DNA of 64,000 nucleotides from assembly GCF_029210485.1 (NCBI RefSeq), contig NZ_JARGET010000012.1, forward strand, positions 62,001 through 126,000, written 5' to 3'. Below are positions 18,666-28,090 of this stretch, piece after piece. Within the stretch, counting starts at the first letter, position 1, and every line of letters begins with the position of its first letter. Position numbers and translations under genes: made by a program. Under the pieces are notes generated by a model. That model did not search any database, had not been told where the DNA came from, and was given only the letters and a program-made list of their open reading frames with translations. This DNA is from Hoeflea sp. YIM 152468. Its GTDB lineage: Bacteria > Pseudomonadota > Alphaproteobacteria > Rhizobiales > Rhizobiaceae.

Positions 18666-18757
18666 TGCAGTGGTTGATCCTTGTGCCGCGCCGGTCTATC
18701 CCGTTTGCAGCATATTGGCCATATTGGCTTTCAGCGCTGCTCCTGACAGGAATTCTC

Positions 18758-19411
18758 ATGACCAATCCAATCGATCGTTGCCGCCTTGTTCTGGTAACAC
18801 CCGATATTGCAGACGCGACCGCGCTGGCAGCTGTGACCCGGGACGCGCTGCGTGGCGGTGATGTCGCCTCTGTCATCATTCCGCAACACGATCTCGATGA
18901 GAAAAGCTTCCAGAAACGATGCGAGGCACTGATCTCTGTTGTTCAGGCGGCCGGTGCGGCAGCCCTTGTGGCTGGTGATTCCAGGGTTGCCGGGAGGGTG
19001 CGGCCGGACGGTCTGCACCTCGAAGTTGGCCCCACTGCGATGGCCGAAGCGGTGGCGCGTCACGCGCCTGGGTTGATTGTCGGCGGCGGCAATGCGCGCG
19101 AGCGCCATGCGGCGCTGTCGATCGGCGAGTCGCAACCAGATTATGTGATGTTCGGATCGATCAATGGCGACATCAAGCCGGAGCCGCACGCGAAGAACAT
19201 TGCGCTGGCGGAATGGTGGGCCGACATGATCGAGATCCCCTGTCTGGTGATGGGCGGGACGAGCATCGCCTTTGTGGAAGAAATGGCGCAAACTCGGGCG
19301 GAATTCATCGCCTTTGGCAAGGCGGTGTTTTCCGTTCCTGCCGAGGCGCCGCGGATCGTTGCTGAAATCAACGCAATGCTTGACGAAAAAGCGCCACGGT
19401 TTGATCGATAA
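18758..19411 (+). CDS. Thiamine phosphate synthase-like protein
   Basis: 217 residues from the ATG at 18758 (preceded by ACAGGAA). It has the TIM-barrel outline of ThiE/TenI: RCRLVLVTPDIAD at the N-terminus, ALVAGDSRVAGRVRPDGLHLEVG, VGGGNARERHAALSIGES and YVMFGSIN, ending FGKAVFSVPAEAP. The canonical pyrophosphate motif (GxGGI or similar) and Arg/Lys residues for HMP-PP binding look altered (VMGGTS), so it may be a paralogue that has lost ThiE activity; Rhizobiales carry such a gene upstream of a SEL1 protein and efp. Its stop TAA overlaps the next ATG by one base (TAATG), indicating coupling. Confidence 0.75.
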   Translation: MTNPIDRCRLVLVTPDIADATALAAVTRDALRGGDVASVIIPQHDLDEKSFQKRCEALISVVQAAGAAALVAGDSRVAGRVRPDGLHLEVGPTAMAEAVARHAPGLIVGGGNARERHAALSIGESQPDYVMFGSINGDIKPEPHAKNIALAEWWADMIEIPCLVMGGTSIAFVEEMAQTRAEFIAFGKAVFSVPAEAPRIVAEINAMLDEKAPRFDR

Positions 19412-20442
19412 TGAGCCGCATGCGTGACCTGAGCCCATGGAACTGCCCGCAATCCGCCGCAACCCCGCGCCGAGCACGCGGGGCTGTGTTGATGGCATTG
19501 GTCGTGATGCTGGGCAGTGGCTCCTCCCGTGCGCAAGACACAACGGATAAGAGCCTGGCACCTGTCGTTGCCAGCGAAGACGCGTCGAAAGATGCTGCAT
19601 CACCGGTTGATGCCACCGTCCGGGCCTTTGGTGCGTTTCAACGCGGCTACTATCTCACGGCCATGGAACTGGCGTTGCCGCGCGCGCAACTGGGAGATTC
19701 GGCGGCGCAGACCTTGCTGGCGGAGCTGTTTGCCGCAGGGCTTGGGGTGCCGCGCAACATGGATGATGCGGCTTTCTGGTATGGTCAGGCGGCGGAACGC
19801 GGAGACCCATCCGCCCAGTTCAAGTTTGGTGTGATGTTGCTGGAAGGCAAGCATGTGCCCGCAGACCGGGCCAGGGCCGAAGAACTGATGAAAAAGGCAG
19901 CGGATGCAGGCAATGCATTTGCCCAGTTCAACCATGCACAGATCCTGGTTTCAAAAAAACCGGGTGATACCGGTATCTTTGAAGCCTTGCCCTATTTCGA
20001 GAGATCTGCCGAACAGGGGATTGCTGACGCCCAGTACGCACTGGCCCAGATCTACAGCAACACCACCGGCATTCCGGATGAAAAGCGCGCGCGGGCCCGT
20101 GACCTGATGCAAAAGGCTGCACAAGCCGGATATGATACCGCACAGCTGGATTATGCCATCTGGCTGATCGATGGCATCGGTGGTCCCAAGGACTATGAAA
20201 ACGGTTTCCGCTGGATGCAGGTCGCGGCTATCGGCGGCAATGTGGTGGCGCAAAACCGGATGGCGGTGCTGCATATCAACGCGATCGGCACCAGCGGTGA
20301 TCCGGTGGAGGCTGGAAAATGGTATATCCTGTCCCGCCGCGCCGGGTACAATGACCGGTCACTTGATGATTTCTATCAGGGACTGACCGAGGACGAGCAA
20401 AAGCAGGCCATCGAGGCTGCCAACAAGTTCGGCAAGCGCTAA
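19411..20442 (+). CDS. Exported SEL1-repeat protein
   Basis: 343 residues with a basic N-region and hydrophobic core (GAVLMALVVMLGSGSSRAQ), a likely signal peptide. From about residue 75 it has roughly six SEL1-like repeats, e.g. GDSAAQTLLAELFAAGLGVP, GDPSAQFKFGVMLLEGKHVP and GIADAQYALAQIYSN. SEL1 repeats form solenoids for protein contacts, often in cell envelope or exopolysaccharide regulation. Function here is unknown. It overlaps the ThiE-like stop by one base and precedes efp by 120 bp. Confidence 0.85.
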   Translation: MSRMRDLSPWNCPQSAATPRRARGAVLMALVVMLGSGSSRAQDTTDKSLAPVVASEDASKDAASPVDATVRAFGAFQRGYYLTAMELALPRAQLGDSAAQTLLAELFAAGLGVPRNMDDAAFWYGQAAERGDPSAQFKFGVMLLEGKHVPADRARAEELMKKAADAGNAFAQFNHAQILVSKKPGDTGIFEALPYFERSAEQGIADAQYALAQIYSNTTGIPDEKRARARDLMQKAAQAGYDTAQLDYAIWLIDGIGGPKDYENGFRWMQVAAIGGNVVAQNRMAVLHINAIGTSGDPVEAGKWYILSRRAGYNDRSLDDFYQGLTEDEQKQAIEAANKFGKR

Positions 20443-20562
20443 TTCTGCACAATGAAGCCGTTGACACGGGGCGTAGACTTGAAAAGCTGCGCTGTTTGTG
20501 GTCTTGAGGCCGCCAAGCGGCGCCGAAAACCGGCCCGGATAAAGCTCACGCGGATTGCTCTT

Positions 20563-21126
20563 ATGAAAATCAACGGAAACGAAATTCGCCCCGGCAATGT
20601 GCTCGAGCACAATGGTGGCTTGTGGGCCGTGGTGAAAACCAATGCGGTCAAGCCCGGCAAGGGCGGCGCCTTCAACCAGGTCGAGATGAAAAATCTCATC
20701 GACGGCACCAAGCTCAATGAACGGTTTCGGGCGTCCGAGACGGTCGAACGTATCCGGCTCGACCAGAAGGAATTCCAGTTTCTCTACGAGCAGGGTGAAG
20801 CCCTGGTTTTCATGGACCTGGAAAGTTACGAGCAACTGGAACTGCAGAAGGATTTTGTTGGCGATCGCCGCGCCTTCCTGCAGGACGGCATGATGGTGAC
20901 TGTCGAACTTCATGACGAGCGCCCGATCGGCATTTCCCTGCCCGATCACGTGACCTTGGCAATCGCGGAGGCCGATCCTGTGGTCAAGGGCCAGACCGCG
21001 ACGTCGTCATACAAGCCTGCGATGCTCGAAAACGGCGTGCGCATTCTGGTGCCGCCCTTTATCTCTGCCGGCGAGCGGGTGGTTGTGGACACCAATGAGC
21101 TGACCTATTTGCGCCGCGCGGAGTAA
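20563..21126 (+). CDS. efp: Elongation factor P
   Basis: 187 residues from [15 protein letters not shown]; the open frame extends 37 codons upstream but those are not family sequence. EF-P enters stalled ribosomes at polyproline stretches and promotes peptide-bond formation. The modifiable Lys lies in the loop VKPGKGGAF (about residues 31-39). The three beta-barrel domains are complete, ending [13 protein letters not shown]. No epmA or epmB is adjacent. It is followed by suhB on the same strand (93-bp gap). Confidence 0.97.
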   Translation: MKINGNEIRPGNVLEHNGGLWAVVKTNAVKPGKGGAFNQVEMKNLIDGTKLNERFRASETVERIRLDQKEFQFLYEQGEALVFMDLESYEQLELQKDFVGDRRAFLQDGMMVTVELHDERPIGISLPDHVTLAIAEADPVVKGQTATSSYKPAMLENGVRILVPPFISAGERVVVDTNELTYLRRAE

Positions 21127-21219
21127 ACCGGTCGCAAGACCGTATTTCCGCTTCGAGCCCAAGACACCGGCGTATGGCAGCTTTGTCCATCACGCCGCCG
21201 ACACCAAGGAATAAGACAG

Positions 21220-22020
21220 ATGGCGCGTTCAGCCCTTCTCAACGTGATGGTTCAGTCGGCGCTCAAGGCCGGGCGCTCTCTGGCGCGCGATTTTGGCGAG
21301 GTGCAAAATCTCCAGGTCTCGCTCAAGGGACCGGCCGATTATGTCAGCCAGGCGGACCGCAAGGCGGAAACCATCATCAAGACGGAGCTGATGCGGGCGC
21401 GGCCGACCTATGGTTTCATCGGCGAGGAAAGTGAAGCGCACACCGGCACCGATGGCGCGCATCGCTGGATCGTCGATCCGCTCGATGGAACAACCAACTT
21501 TCTTCACGGCATGCCGCATTTTGCCGTTTCGATTGCGCTCGAGCGCAATGGCGAGATCGTGGCCGGGGTGGTCTACAATCCCTCGACGGACGAACTCTAC
21601 ACTGCCGAACGGGGTGGCGGGGCGTTCCTCAATGACCGCCGTTTGCGGGTTGCCGGCCGCAAGGCCTTGTCAGATGCGGTGATCGGTACCGGAGTGCCGC
21701 ATCTTGGGCGCGGCCATCACGGCAAGTTCCTGGTGGAATTGCGTCATGTCATGGGCGAGTGTGCAGGCATCCGGCGCATGGGTGCTGCGGCACTGGATCT
21801 GGCTTATGTCGCCGCGGGCCGGCTTGACGGCTTCTGGGAGAAGCCACTCGAGCCTTGGGACATGGCGGCGGGACTCATTCTTATCCGCGAAGCCGGTGGC
21901 TTTGTCTCTGATACTGCTGGCGGAACCGACATGTTCGGGACAGGCTCGGTTGCCGCGGGAAATGAATATATCCTCAAAGGGCTTCTGGAGCTTGTCCAAC
22001 GTCCTGCACCTCAGGTGTAG
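21220..22020 (+). CDS. suhB: Inositol-1-monophosphatase SuhB
   Basis: 266 residues. Metal- and substrate-site motifs are complete: IGEES (about 67-71), WIVDPLDGTTNFLHG (about 84-98) and the C-terminal WDMAAGLILIREAGG. It hydrolyses myo-inositol monophosphate; bacterial SuhB also acts in ribosomal RNA antitermination. Part of a co-directional group with efp upstream and the MotA/MotB-like pair downstream, an order seen in other Rhizobiales. ATG preceded by AAGGA. Confidence 0.95.
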   Translation: MARSALLNVMVQSALKAGRSLARDFGEVQNLQVSLKGPADYVSQADRKAETIIKTELMRARPTYGFIGEESEAHTGTDGAHRWIVDPLDGTTNFLHGMPHFAVSIALERNGEIVAGVVYNPSTDELYTAERGGGAFLNDRRLRVAGRKALSDAVIGTGVPHLGRGHHGKFLVELRHVMGECAGIRRMGAAALDLAYVAAGRLDGFWEKPLEPWDMAAGLILIREAGGFVSDTAGGTDMFGTGSVAAGNEYILKGLLELVQRPAPQV

Positions 22021-22127
22021 AGCCTCGTCATAGCCTTGTTTTGAAAGGGTGCTTTCAATTCCGCCATATTTTCGGTTAGTCTCCGCCTGACTTGATGATT
22101 TGCGACAACGGCCGGGACGGACAACGC

Positions 22128-23150
22128 ATGGCGAAACTTACATTGTCTGGATGGGGTATCTCCGAAGACGGCAGCGGTGCGGATCCGCACAAGCTTTCCA
22201 GTCCGCTGGTGTTTTTCTGGAGCATGATGATCTTTCTCATCCTCTCCGGTTTTGTCGCGGCCATCCTTTACCGGCAAATACATACCGCATTTCTTGCCAA
22301 TCCTGGCCTGAATGGGTTGATTGTCGGGGTACTCGCCGTCGGTGTGCTTCTGGTTTTCACCCATGTGCTGAGGCTGCGCCCGGAAGTTCGCTGGGTCAAT
22401 TCGCTGCGTGCAACCGGCGACGCGGAGAAGGTCGGACGCGATCCTGTGCTGCTGGCGCCGATGCGGGCGCTGATCGGCCGCCGCCAGGAAATGGCGCTTT
22501 CGACCTCGTCGTTGCGCTCGATTCTCGATTCGATCGCCACACGGCTTGATGAATCGCGTGATACGTCGCGGTATCTGATCGGCCTTCTGGTGTTTCTGGG
22601 CCTGCTCGGCACGTTCTGGGGGTTGTTGGGCACCATCGGGTCGATCAATCAGGTGATCCAGTCGCTCGATCCCGGAACCGGTGGAACTGACGATGTTCTC
22701 TCGACACTGAAAAGCGGCCTGTCGGCGCCGCTGGATGGCATGGGAACGGCTTTCTCCTCATCGCTGTTTGGCCTTGCCGGATCGCTGGTGCTCGGATTTC
22801 TCGATCTGCAGGCCGGGCGGGCGCAGAACCGGTTCTACACCGAGCTTGAAAACTGGCTGTCGACCATGACCGATCTGGATTCGGGCATGGTGATGCCGAC
22901 CGAGACAACCGGCGCAACCGAAGAAATCCGGTTGCTGACCGAGCGGATGCAGAAAATGTCCCAGGAGTCAGGGCCTACTCCGCGCACCACAGCTGCCATG
23001 GCAAGCCTTGCAGAAGGCATTCAGGGGCTGGTCAAGAACATGCGCAACGAACAGCAGATGCTGAGGGACTGGATCGAAGCCCAGCAGGCCGAATCGCGGC
23101 GTATGCGTGAGACGCTCGACAAGCTCTCCGACAAGATCGGGAAACAATAG
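22128..23150 (+). CDS. MotA/TolQ/ExbB-like membrane protein
   Basis: 340 residues from the ATG at 22128. Transmembrane segments: two near the N-terminus (FFWSMMIFLILSGFVAAIL; LNGLIVGVLAVGVLLVF) and two further ones (YLIGLLVFLGLLGTFWGLLGTIG; GMGTAFSSSLFGLAGSLVLGFL). The latter pair with LLGTFWGLLGTIG and LSAPLDGMGTAFSSSLFGL matches the ion-channel helices of the MotA/TolQ/ExbB proton channel superfamily. The C-terminal 110 residues form a cytosolic coiled coil. With the OmpA-domain protein 3 bp downstream it should form a proton-driven, peptidoglycan-anchored motor of unknown output. No flagellar or Ton partner is adjacent. Confidence 0.85.
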   Translation: MAKLTLSGWGISEDGSGADPHKLSSPLVFFWSMMIFLILSGFVAAILYRQIHTAFLANPGLNGLIVGVLAVGVLLVFTHVLRLRPEVRWVNSLRATGDAEKVGRDPVLLAPMRALIGRRQEMALSTSSLRSILDSIATRLDESRDTSRYLIGLLVFLGLLGTFWGLLGTIGSINQVIQSLDPGTGGTDDVLSTLKSGLSAPLDGMGTAFSSSLFGLAGSLVLGFLDLQAGRAQNRFYTELENWLSTMTDLDSGMVMPTETTGATEEIRLLTERMQKMSQESGPTPRTTAAMASLAEGIQGLVKNMRNEQQMLRDWIEAQQAESRRMRETLDKLSDKIGKQ

Positions 23151-23153
23151 GCC

Positions 23154-24185
23154 ATGGCGCTGGCACGCAACAGGCGGCGCGAGCGGGCGGTCGATTACTG
23201 GCCGGGTTTTGTCGATGCCCTGTCGACCCTGCTGCTGGCGATCATGTTTCTGCTCACTGTGTTCGTTCTGGCGCAGTTTTTTCTCTCGCGCGAAATTTCC
23301 GGCCGGGACGAGGTGCTCAACCGGCTTAACAGCCAGATCAATGAGCTGACCCAGCTGCTGGCGCTTGAACAATCGGGCAAGCAGGATCTTGAGGATACAC
23401 TTGCCAATTTGCAGGCCTCTTTGTCGGAATCCGAATCGGACAGGTCCCGCTTGCAGGAATTGCTGGCCAGCGGCTCGGGTGCAAGCGCTGCCGCGGAGGA
23501 GAAAATCGGCACGTTGTCGCAAACGCTGGATGCGGAGAAGAAGATATCGCAGCGGGCTCTCAACCAGGTCGATTTGCTGAACCAGCAGATTTCAGCGCTG
23601 AGAACCCAGCTTGCGGCACTTGAGGATGCGCTCGACGTTTCCGAGAGCAAGGACCGGGAAACCCAGGCCAAGATTGCCGATCTCGGACGCCGCCTGAATG
23701 TGGCTCTGGCGCAGCGGGTGCAGGAACTCAACCGCTACCGCTCGGACTTCTTCGGCCGCTTGCGGGAAATCCTGGCAAGCCGCGAGGATGTGCGGGTGGT
23801 CGGCGACCGTTTCGTGTTCCAGTCAGAAGTGCTGTTTCCCTCCGGCGGCAATGTGCTTAACCCGGCGGGCCAAGAGCAGATGAGCAAGCTCGCAGAAGCG
23901 ATCATCGAGCTCGCCCGGGAGATTCCCGACGAGATCAACTGGGTCCTGCGCGTCGATGGCCATACCGACAATGTGCCGTTGTCGGGTAACGGCCGTTATG
24001 CCGACAACTGGGAACTCTCCAGCGCACGGGCGACATCGGTGGTCAAATATCTGATCGCGGAAGGCGTGCCGGCCAACCGCCTGGTGGCGGCCGGATTTGG
24101 CGAATTCCAGCCGATTGCCGAAGGTGACAGCGATCTGGACAGAGCCACAAACCGCCGTATCGAACTCAAGCTGACCGAACGCTGA
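23154..24185 (+). CDS. MotB-like protein with OmpA peptidoglycan-binding domain
   Basis: 343 residues. One transmembrane segment near the N-terminus preceded by WPGFVDALSTLLLAIMFLL, in which Asp21 lies where MotB/ZorB carry the channel aspartate. Residues about 60-190 form a long coiled coil (Glu/Gln/Leu-rich). The C-terminal OmpA/MotB domain (about 215-343) has VLRVDGHTDNVPLSG, NWELSSARATSVVKYL and TNRRIELKLTER, which bind peptidoglycan. It starts 3 bp after the MotA-like stop. The ZorC and ZorD partners of the Zorya defence system are absent, so a housekeeping envelope role is more likely. Confidence 0.85.
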   Translation: MALARNRRRERAVDYWPGFVDALSTLLLAIMFLLTVFVLAQFFLSREISGRDEVLNRLNSQINELTQLLALEQSGKQDLEDTLANLQASLSESESDRSRLQELLASGSGASAAAEEKIGTLSQTLDAEKKISQRALNQVDLLNQQISALRTQLAALEDALDVSESKDRETQAKIADLGRRLNVALAQRVQELNRYRSDFFGRLREILASREDVRVVGDRFVFQSEVLFPSGGNVLNPAGQEQMSKLAEAIIELAREIPDEINWVLRVDGHTDNVPLSGNGRYADNWELSSARATSVVKYLIAEGVPANRLVAAGFGEFQPIAEGDSDLDRATNRRIELKLTER

Positions 24186-24191
24186 GCGGTT

Positions 24192-24980
24192 TCAGCCGGT
24201 CATGCGCGGGAGAGCCTTTCCGATCGGCACAGGGACCGCAAACGGTGCATAGTCCGCTGGTTTGAAACGCTTTGATCCGGTGACAAGAACTGCCTTGCGG
24301 ACCTCTTCGTCCAACCCCTGGATAGCGGCATCGACGGCATCAGCAATGATGTCTGATTGCCCGGCGTGGTTGCTGCCTGTTATCAGCGGCAACGCGGGTG
24401 TCTCGGGCGTTCTGGCAATGACCGCAAGGTCACCTGCCGCCGGCTCATGCCGCAAGGCCAACTGCCACGTCACCGCATCAATGGCGGCCCAGTCGGCCTC
24501 CGATCGGGCGACGGCCTGAATCGAGGCGCGATGGGATCCGGTTTGCAGGGGTGGAGGGCTGGAAACATGGCCGGTGGCGGCCAGAAGCCGGACCGGCGCT
24601 GCGAAGCCCGACTGCGAGTGCGCCATGTTGTAGGCAAAGCGCTTGTGCTCGAGCTCGGCCAAATTCTTCGGCTGGCGGTTTCTTCGTGCGACGAGAACGC
24701 TGTAGTAGTGGCCGGGCGCAGCACCGGTCAATTCGTGCGCCGGCGTTGCGACAAGCGTCGCGGTGTTCGCCAGCCGGTGCGCGTAGGGGTAGCCGCAGGT
24801 CTGGGACAGGATCAGATCAGGATCGGTCCAGAGTGCTTCCAGATCCATCCGCCGGTCAAGACTTGCCGGCGCCGCTATTCCGCGCTCTGTCAGTTGCCGA
24901 TGAATGGCCTGCCAGAGCCTGTCAGTTTCCTTGCGGATTTCCGGCCAGTCATACATCGGGAGGGAGACCGCGCCGGTCAT
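24192..24980 (-). CDS. Orphan PhnD-like periplasmic-binding-fold protein
   Basis: 262 residues from the ATG at 24978-24980; the open frame runs further upstream into the desaturase 3' end. It has the PhnD (phosphate/phosphite/phosphonate binding) fold: SLPMYDWPEIRKETDRLW, DPDLILSQTCGYPYAHRL, the YYSVLVARRN strand and a hinge KRFAYNMAHSQSGF. There is no signal peptide or lipobox and no ABC permease or ATPase gene nearby, so transport is doubtful and the protein is probably cytosolic. It follows the desaturase by 28 bp on the same strand and is likely cotranscribed. Confidence 0.78.
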   Translation of the reverse strand: MTGAVSLPMYDWPEIRKETDRLWQAIHRQLTERGIAAPASLDRRMDLEALWTDPDLILSQTCGYPYAHRLANTATLVATPAHELTGAAPGHYYSVLVARRNRQPKNLAELEHKRFAYNMAHSQSGFAAPVRLLAATGHVSSPPPLQTGSHRASIQAVARSEADWAAIDAVTWQLALRHEPAAGDLAVIARTPETPALPLITGSNHAGQSDIIADAVDAAIQGLDEEVRKAVLVTGSKRFKPADYAPFAVPVPIGKALPRMTG

Positions 24981-25008
24981 GGCGCCGTCTCCCGGTCGGC
25001 AGAACCGG

Positions 25009-25920
25009 TCACGCCCTGTTGCCCCTGCGCTTGCGTGTGGCTTCGATGGGCCAGGCAACGGGCTCCTTGGGGCGGAATCCAAAGTGGCGGAATACCTCCC
25101 AATAGCTTTCATAGCGGTAGTTGCCGTTCATCCGCAGGAACCGTGCCCTGTTCTCCCGGAAAAAGCCGGGAATACGGTACCAGGCGAGCGACGGATAGGC
25201 ATGATGCACCGAGTGGAAGTTGTTGTTCAGAAACAGCAGGCTCAGCGGCCCTCTGGTCTCGATGATCACCGAACGCTGGTTGGCTTTTTCAACGGCCTGA
25301 TGCTCGATGAAGGAGCGCACCATCAGCAGCCCCATGCCGAAATAGGCGGCGATGAAATAGGCTAGCGGAGAGAGAGCGCCATAGCGGCTGATCAACCAGA
25401 AGAGCACGGCGACAGCCATTGCGTGAACCACCCACACAGCGAGTATGTCGGCGTCACCGGCCCGAGCCCGCCTGTACTCGCTGCGGACAAACCCGATGCT
25501 GGCAAGCCCTGGTCCGATCGTGATCCGTCCGGCGAGCGTGTTGTTGGCCACCAGCAAGGCCTTGAACCCCGCGGGAACCGAGGCCCAGACTTCGCGGTCG
25601 AGGTAATAGCTCTCCGGGTCGTCATAGGGGTCGGTGATGTTTTCGTTGATGTGGTGATTAAGGTGACAGGATTTGAAGCGCAGGTAAGGCACCAGCACTC
25701 CGATTGGCGGGGCGATCAGGAGATCGTTGATTTTCTGGTTTCTGAAAGGATGACCGTGTAAGAATTCATGTTGGAGCGAGGAATGTAGCGTGATCGTCGG
25801 GATCAGGACCAGGACACGTATGATGTCCGGCAAGTCAGCCCACCCAAACGTCAGCAACAACCACACAGCATAGCAAACGGCTGCCAACAGCAGGGTCCGC
25901 CACTCCGCGTCATTCCGCAT
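25009..25920 (-). CDS. Fatty acid desaturase family protein
   Basis: 303-residue membrane enzyme. Three histidine boxes of the membrane di-iron desaturases are intact: HEFLHGH (about 51-57), HLNHH (about 86-90) and HSVHHAYP (about 239-246), with hydrophobic hairpins around them (LLLAAVCYAVWLLLTF; VVHAMAVAVLFWLI; YFIAAYFGMGLLMV). A role in adding a double bond or hydroxyl to a lipid is inferred; substrate unknown. It heads a probable two-gene operon with the PhnD-like gene. Confidence 0.9.
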   Translation of the reverse strand: MRNDAEWRTLLLAAVCYAVWLLLTFGWADLPDIIRVLVLIPTITLHSSLQHEFLHGHPFRNQKINDLLIAPPIGVLVPYLRFKSCHLNHHINENITDPYDDPESYYLDREVWASVPAGFKALLVANNTLAGRITIGPGLASIGFVRSEYRRARAGDADILAVWVVHAMAVAVLFWLISRYGALSPLAYFIAAYFGMGLLMVRSFIEHQAVEKANQRSVIIETRGPLSLLFLNNNFHSVHHAYPSLAWYRIPGFFRENRARFLRMNGNYRYESYWEVFRHFGFRPKEPVAWPIEATRKRRGNRA

Positions 25921-26057
25921 TGTGGATACACCTTCTAAATGTTCCCGTTATAGCCCGCGGACAGAGGTCCCATCCCCCGCGTGGCTTCCAGTCGAACAGC
26001 TCACAATTACCCTGATTTGAGGGGGATCACAAGAATGTTACCGATTGTCTCAAAAAA

Positions 26058-27908
26058 TTATTCGCCGGCTTTCACTTTCACCGACTGCGCATCATCGAGA
26101 GTGAGCGCCTCTGCGCCGAACTCGAACTGCAAACGCGCAAGCCGGGCGTAGAGCCCGCCGCGGGCCACCAGTTGCGCATGGCTGCCCTGTTCGACGATCT
26201 GTCCCTTGTCCATGACCAGAATGCGATCAGCGCTGAGCACGGTGGCAAGGCGGTGCGCAATAACAATTGTGGTGCGGTTGTGCATCAATCCATCAAGGGC
26301 GGTCTGGACCAGTGTCTCGTTCTCGGAATCGAGCGCCGAGGTGGCCTCATCGAGCAGAAGAATCGGCGCGTCACGCAGGATGGCGCGGGCAATCGCCACC
26401 CGCTGGCGCTGGCCGCCTGACAGGGTGATGCCGCGCTCGCCCACCGGCGTCTCATACCCCTTGTCCAGTGCCATGATGAACTCATGCGCCTGCGCTGCCT
26501 TGGCGGCGGCCTCGATCTCGGCCTGGCTCGCATCCGAGCGGCCGAAGGCGATATTGTCGCCAACGCTGCCGGCGAAGATCGTCACATCCTGAGGCACCAG
26601 CGCGATACGGGCGCGCACCTCGGCCGGATCGGCGTCGCGGACATCGACATGGTCAACGAAGACTGCGCCTTCGGTCGCATCATAAAACCGCAGGATCAGT
26701 GAAAACAGCGTGGATTTTCCAGCGCCTGACGCACCGACGACGGCAACGGTTTCGCCGGGGCGGACATGGAAACTGGTTCCGGTCAGCGCCGAGGTGTCGG
26801 GCCGGGCCGGATAGGCAAAACGCACTGCGTCGAACCGGATATCGCCGATTGCGGGCGACGGCAGGGGGGTTGGCGTCGCCGGCGCGCGGATCTCGGGCAC
26901 CTCGTCCAGCAGTTCGCTCAGCCGTTCGGCGGCGCCGGCGGCCTGGGAGAGTTCGCCCCAGACTTCCGACAGGGCGCCAAGGCTGCCCGCCGCAAACACC
27001 GAATACATCAGAAACTGTCCCAGGGTTCCGGGCGAGAGTTCTCCGACCAGCACCGACTGGGCACCGTACCACAAGACAGCCACCACGGATCCGAACGCCA
27101 TGGAGATGGCAAAACCGGTCAGAACCGAGCGCGCCAGAATCGACTTCCGCGCCGCAGTGAAGGCGGTCTCGACCGCCTCGCTGAAGCGGGTCTGGGCGCG
27201 GGCTTCGGTGTTGAACGCCTGGACCGTGCGGGTCGCGCCGATCGCCTCACCGGCGAATGTCATGGCTTCGGCCAGGCTGTCCTGGGCAATGCGCGACCGC
27301 GCTCGCACCTTGCGGCCAAAGCCTACCAGCGGAAACACGATCAGCGGGATGGCAATAAGGACCAGGCCGGAAAGCTTGGGCGAGGTGATGAACATCATCG
27401 CACCGGCGCCGATGCACAAAATGGTATTGCGCAAGGCGAGCGAAGCGGTGGCGCCGACAGTCGATTTGATCTGGGTTGTGTCTGCGGTCAGCCGCGAAAC
27501 AATTTCGCCCGAGCGGTTGGCATCGTAAAAGGCGGCGGACAGTTTCGTGACGTGGTCGAAGACGTCGCGACGGATGTCGGAGACCACCCTCTCTCCCAGG
27601 GTGATGACGAAGTAGTAGCGGCACGCCGAGGCCAGGGCCAGGATAATGGCAATCCCTGCCAGCATGGAGAAATAGGTGTTGATGAAGCCGGCATCCTGTC
27701 CAGAAAACCCATGATCGATCATCCGCCGGACAGCCAGCGGCAATGTCAGCGTGGTGACTGCTGCCAGCGACAGGAAGGCGAGAGCGCCGATGACCAGATG
27801 GGGATAGCGTCTGACATAGGGGTAAAGCCGGGTCAGCGGGCGTACCGACCGGCGCGCCGTCTTGTTTGTGTCGGATTGATCAGCCACGTCTTCTCCAGGT
27901 CTGCGCAT
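26058..27908 (-). CDS. ABC exporter, fused membrane and ATPase domains (MsbA/LmrA type)
   Basis: 616-residue half-transporter. Six-helix transmembrane domain (about 35-315), then the ATPase: Walker [10 protein letters not shown] (about 393-401), Q-loop [10 protein letters not shown], signature [14 protein letters not shown], Walker [12 protein letters not shown] and H-loop [10 protein letters not shown]. All catalytic residues are present. It works as a homodimer or heterodimer exporting lipids or drugs; the substrate cannot be assigned. In Rhizobiales the same gene lies beside rpmE and rcdA, as here. Divergent from rpmE; about 180 bp separate the starts. Confidence 0.92.
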   Translation of the reverse strand: MRRPGEDVADQSDTNKTARRSVRPLTRLYPYVRRYPHLVIGALAFLSLAAVTTLTLPLAVRRMIDHGFSGQDAGFINTYFSMLAGIAIILALASACRYYFVITLGERVVSDIRRDVFDHVTKLSAAFYDANRSGEIVSRLTADTTQIKSTVGATASLALRNTILCIGAGAMMFITSPKLSGLVLIAIPLIVFPLVGFGRKVRARSRIAQDSLAEAMTFAGEAIGATRTVQAFNTEARAQTRFSEAVETAFTAARKSILARSVLTGFAISMAFGSVVAVLWYGAQSVLVGELSPGTLGQFLMYSVFAAGSLGALSEVWGELSQAAGAAERLSELLDEVPEIRAPATPTPLPSPAIGDIRFDAVRFAYPARPDTSALTGTSFHVRPGETVAVVGASGAGKSTLFSLILRFYDATEGAVFVDHVDVRDADPAEVRARIALVPQDVTIFAGSVGDNIAFGRSDASQAEIEAAAKAAQAHEFIMALDKGYETPVGERGITLSGGQRQRVAIARAILRDAPILLLDEATSALDSENETLVQTALDGLMHNRTTIVIAHRLATVLSADRILVMDKGQIVEQGSHAQLVARGGLYARLARLQFEFGAEALTLDDAQSVKVKAGE

Positions 27909-28090
27909 TCAGCATCGATGCGGACCTGCAAAAACTGACGCGGCCCTTGTTATCAACTGAGCCTTCATGTATAGGCTCGCCATTGAATTGGGAAGTCGTT
28001 GTTCGGTCGGACATCGGCTTCATTTATGTGTTTGGCCAAAATGCCGCAAGCAAAGCTGCGCAGGGGCCTCCCAAAGGCAGGACAAAGAAG

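Noticed and set aside
18640-18757. TPP riboswitch before the ThiE-like gene
   Set aside because: The region is mostly the 5' end of the TSUP gene and shows no THI-box (CUGAGA, ACCUGAUCUGGRU) elements.
22128-24185. Zorya-type anti-phage system (ZorA/ZorB)
   Set aside because: ZorC, ZorD or ZorE genes are absent; neighbours are suhB and a PhnD-like gene on the other strand.
24192-24980. Phosphonate ABC transporter binding protein
   Set aside because: No signal peptide, permease or ATPase gene nearby.
26766-27938. 390-codon open frame opposite the ABC exporter
   Set aside because: Shadow frame; the exporter motifs on the minus strand are complete.
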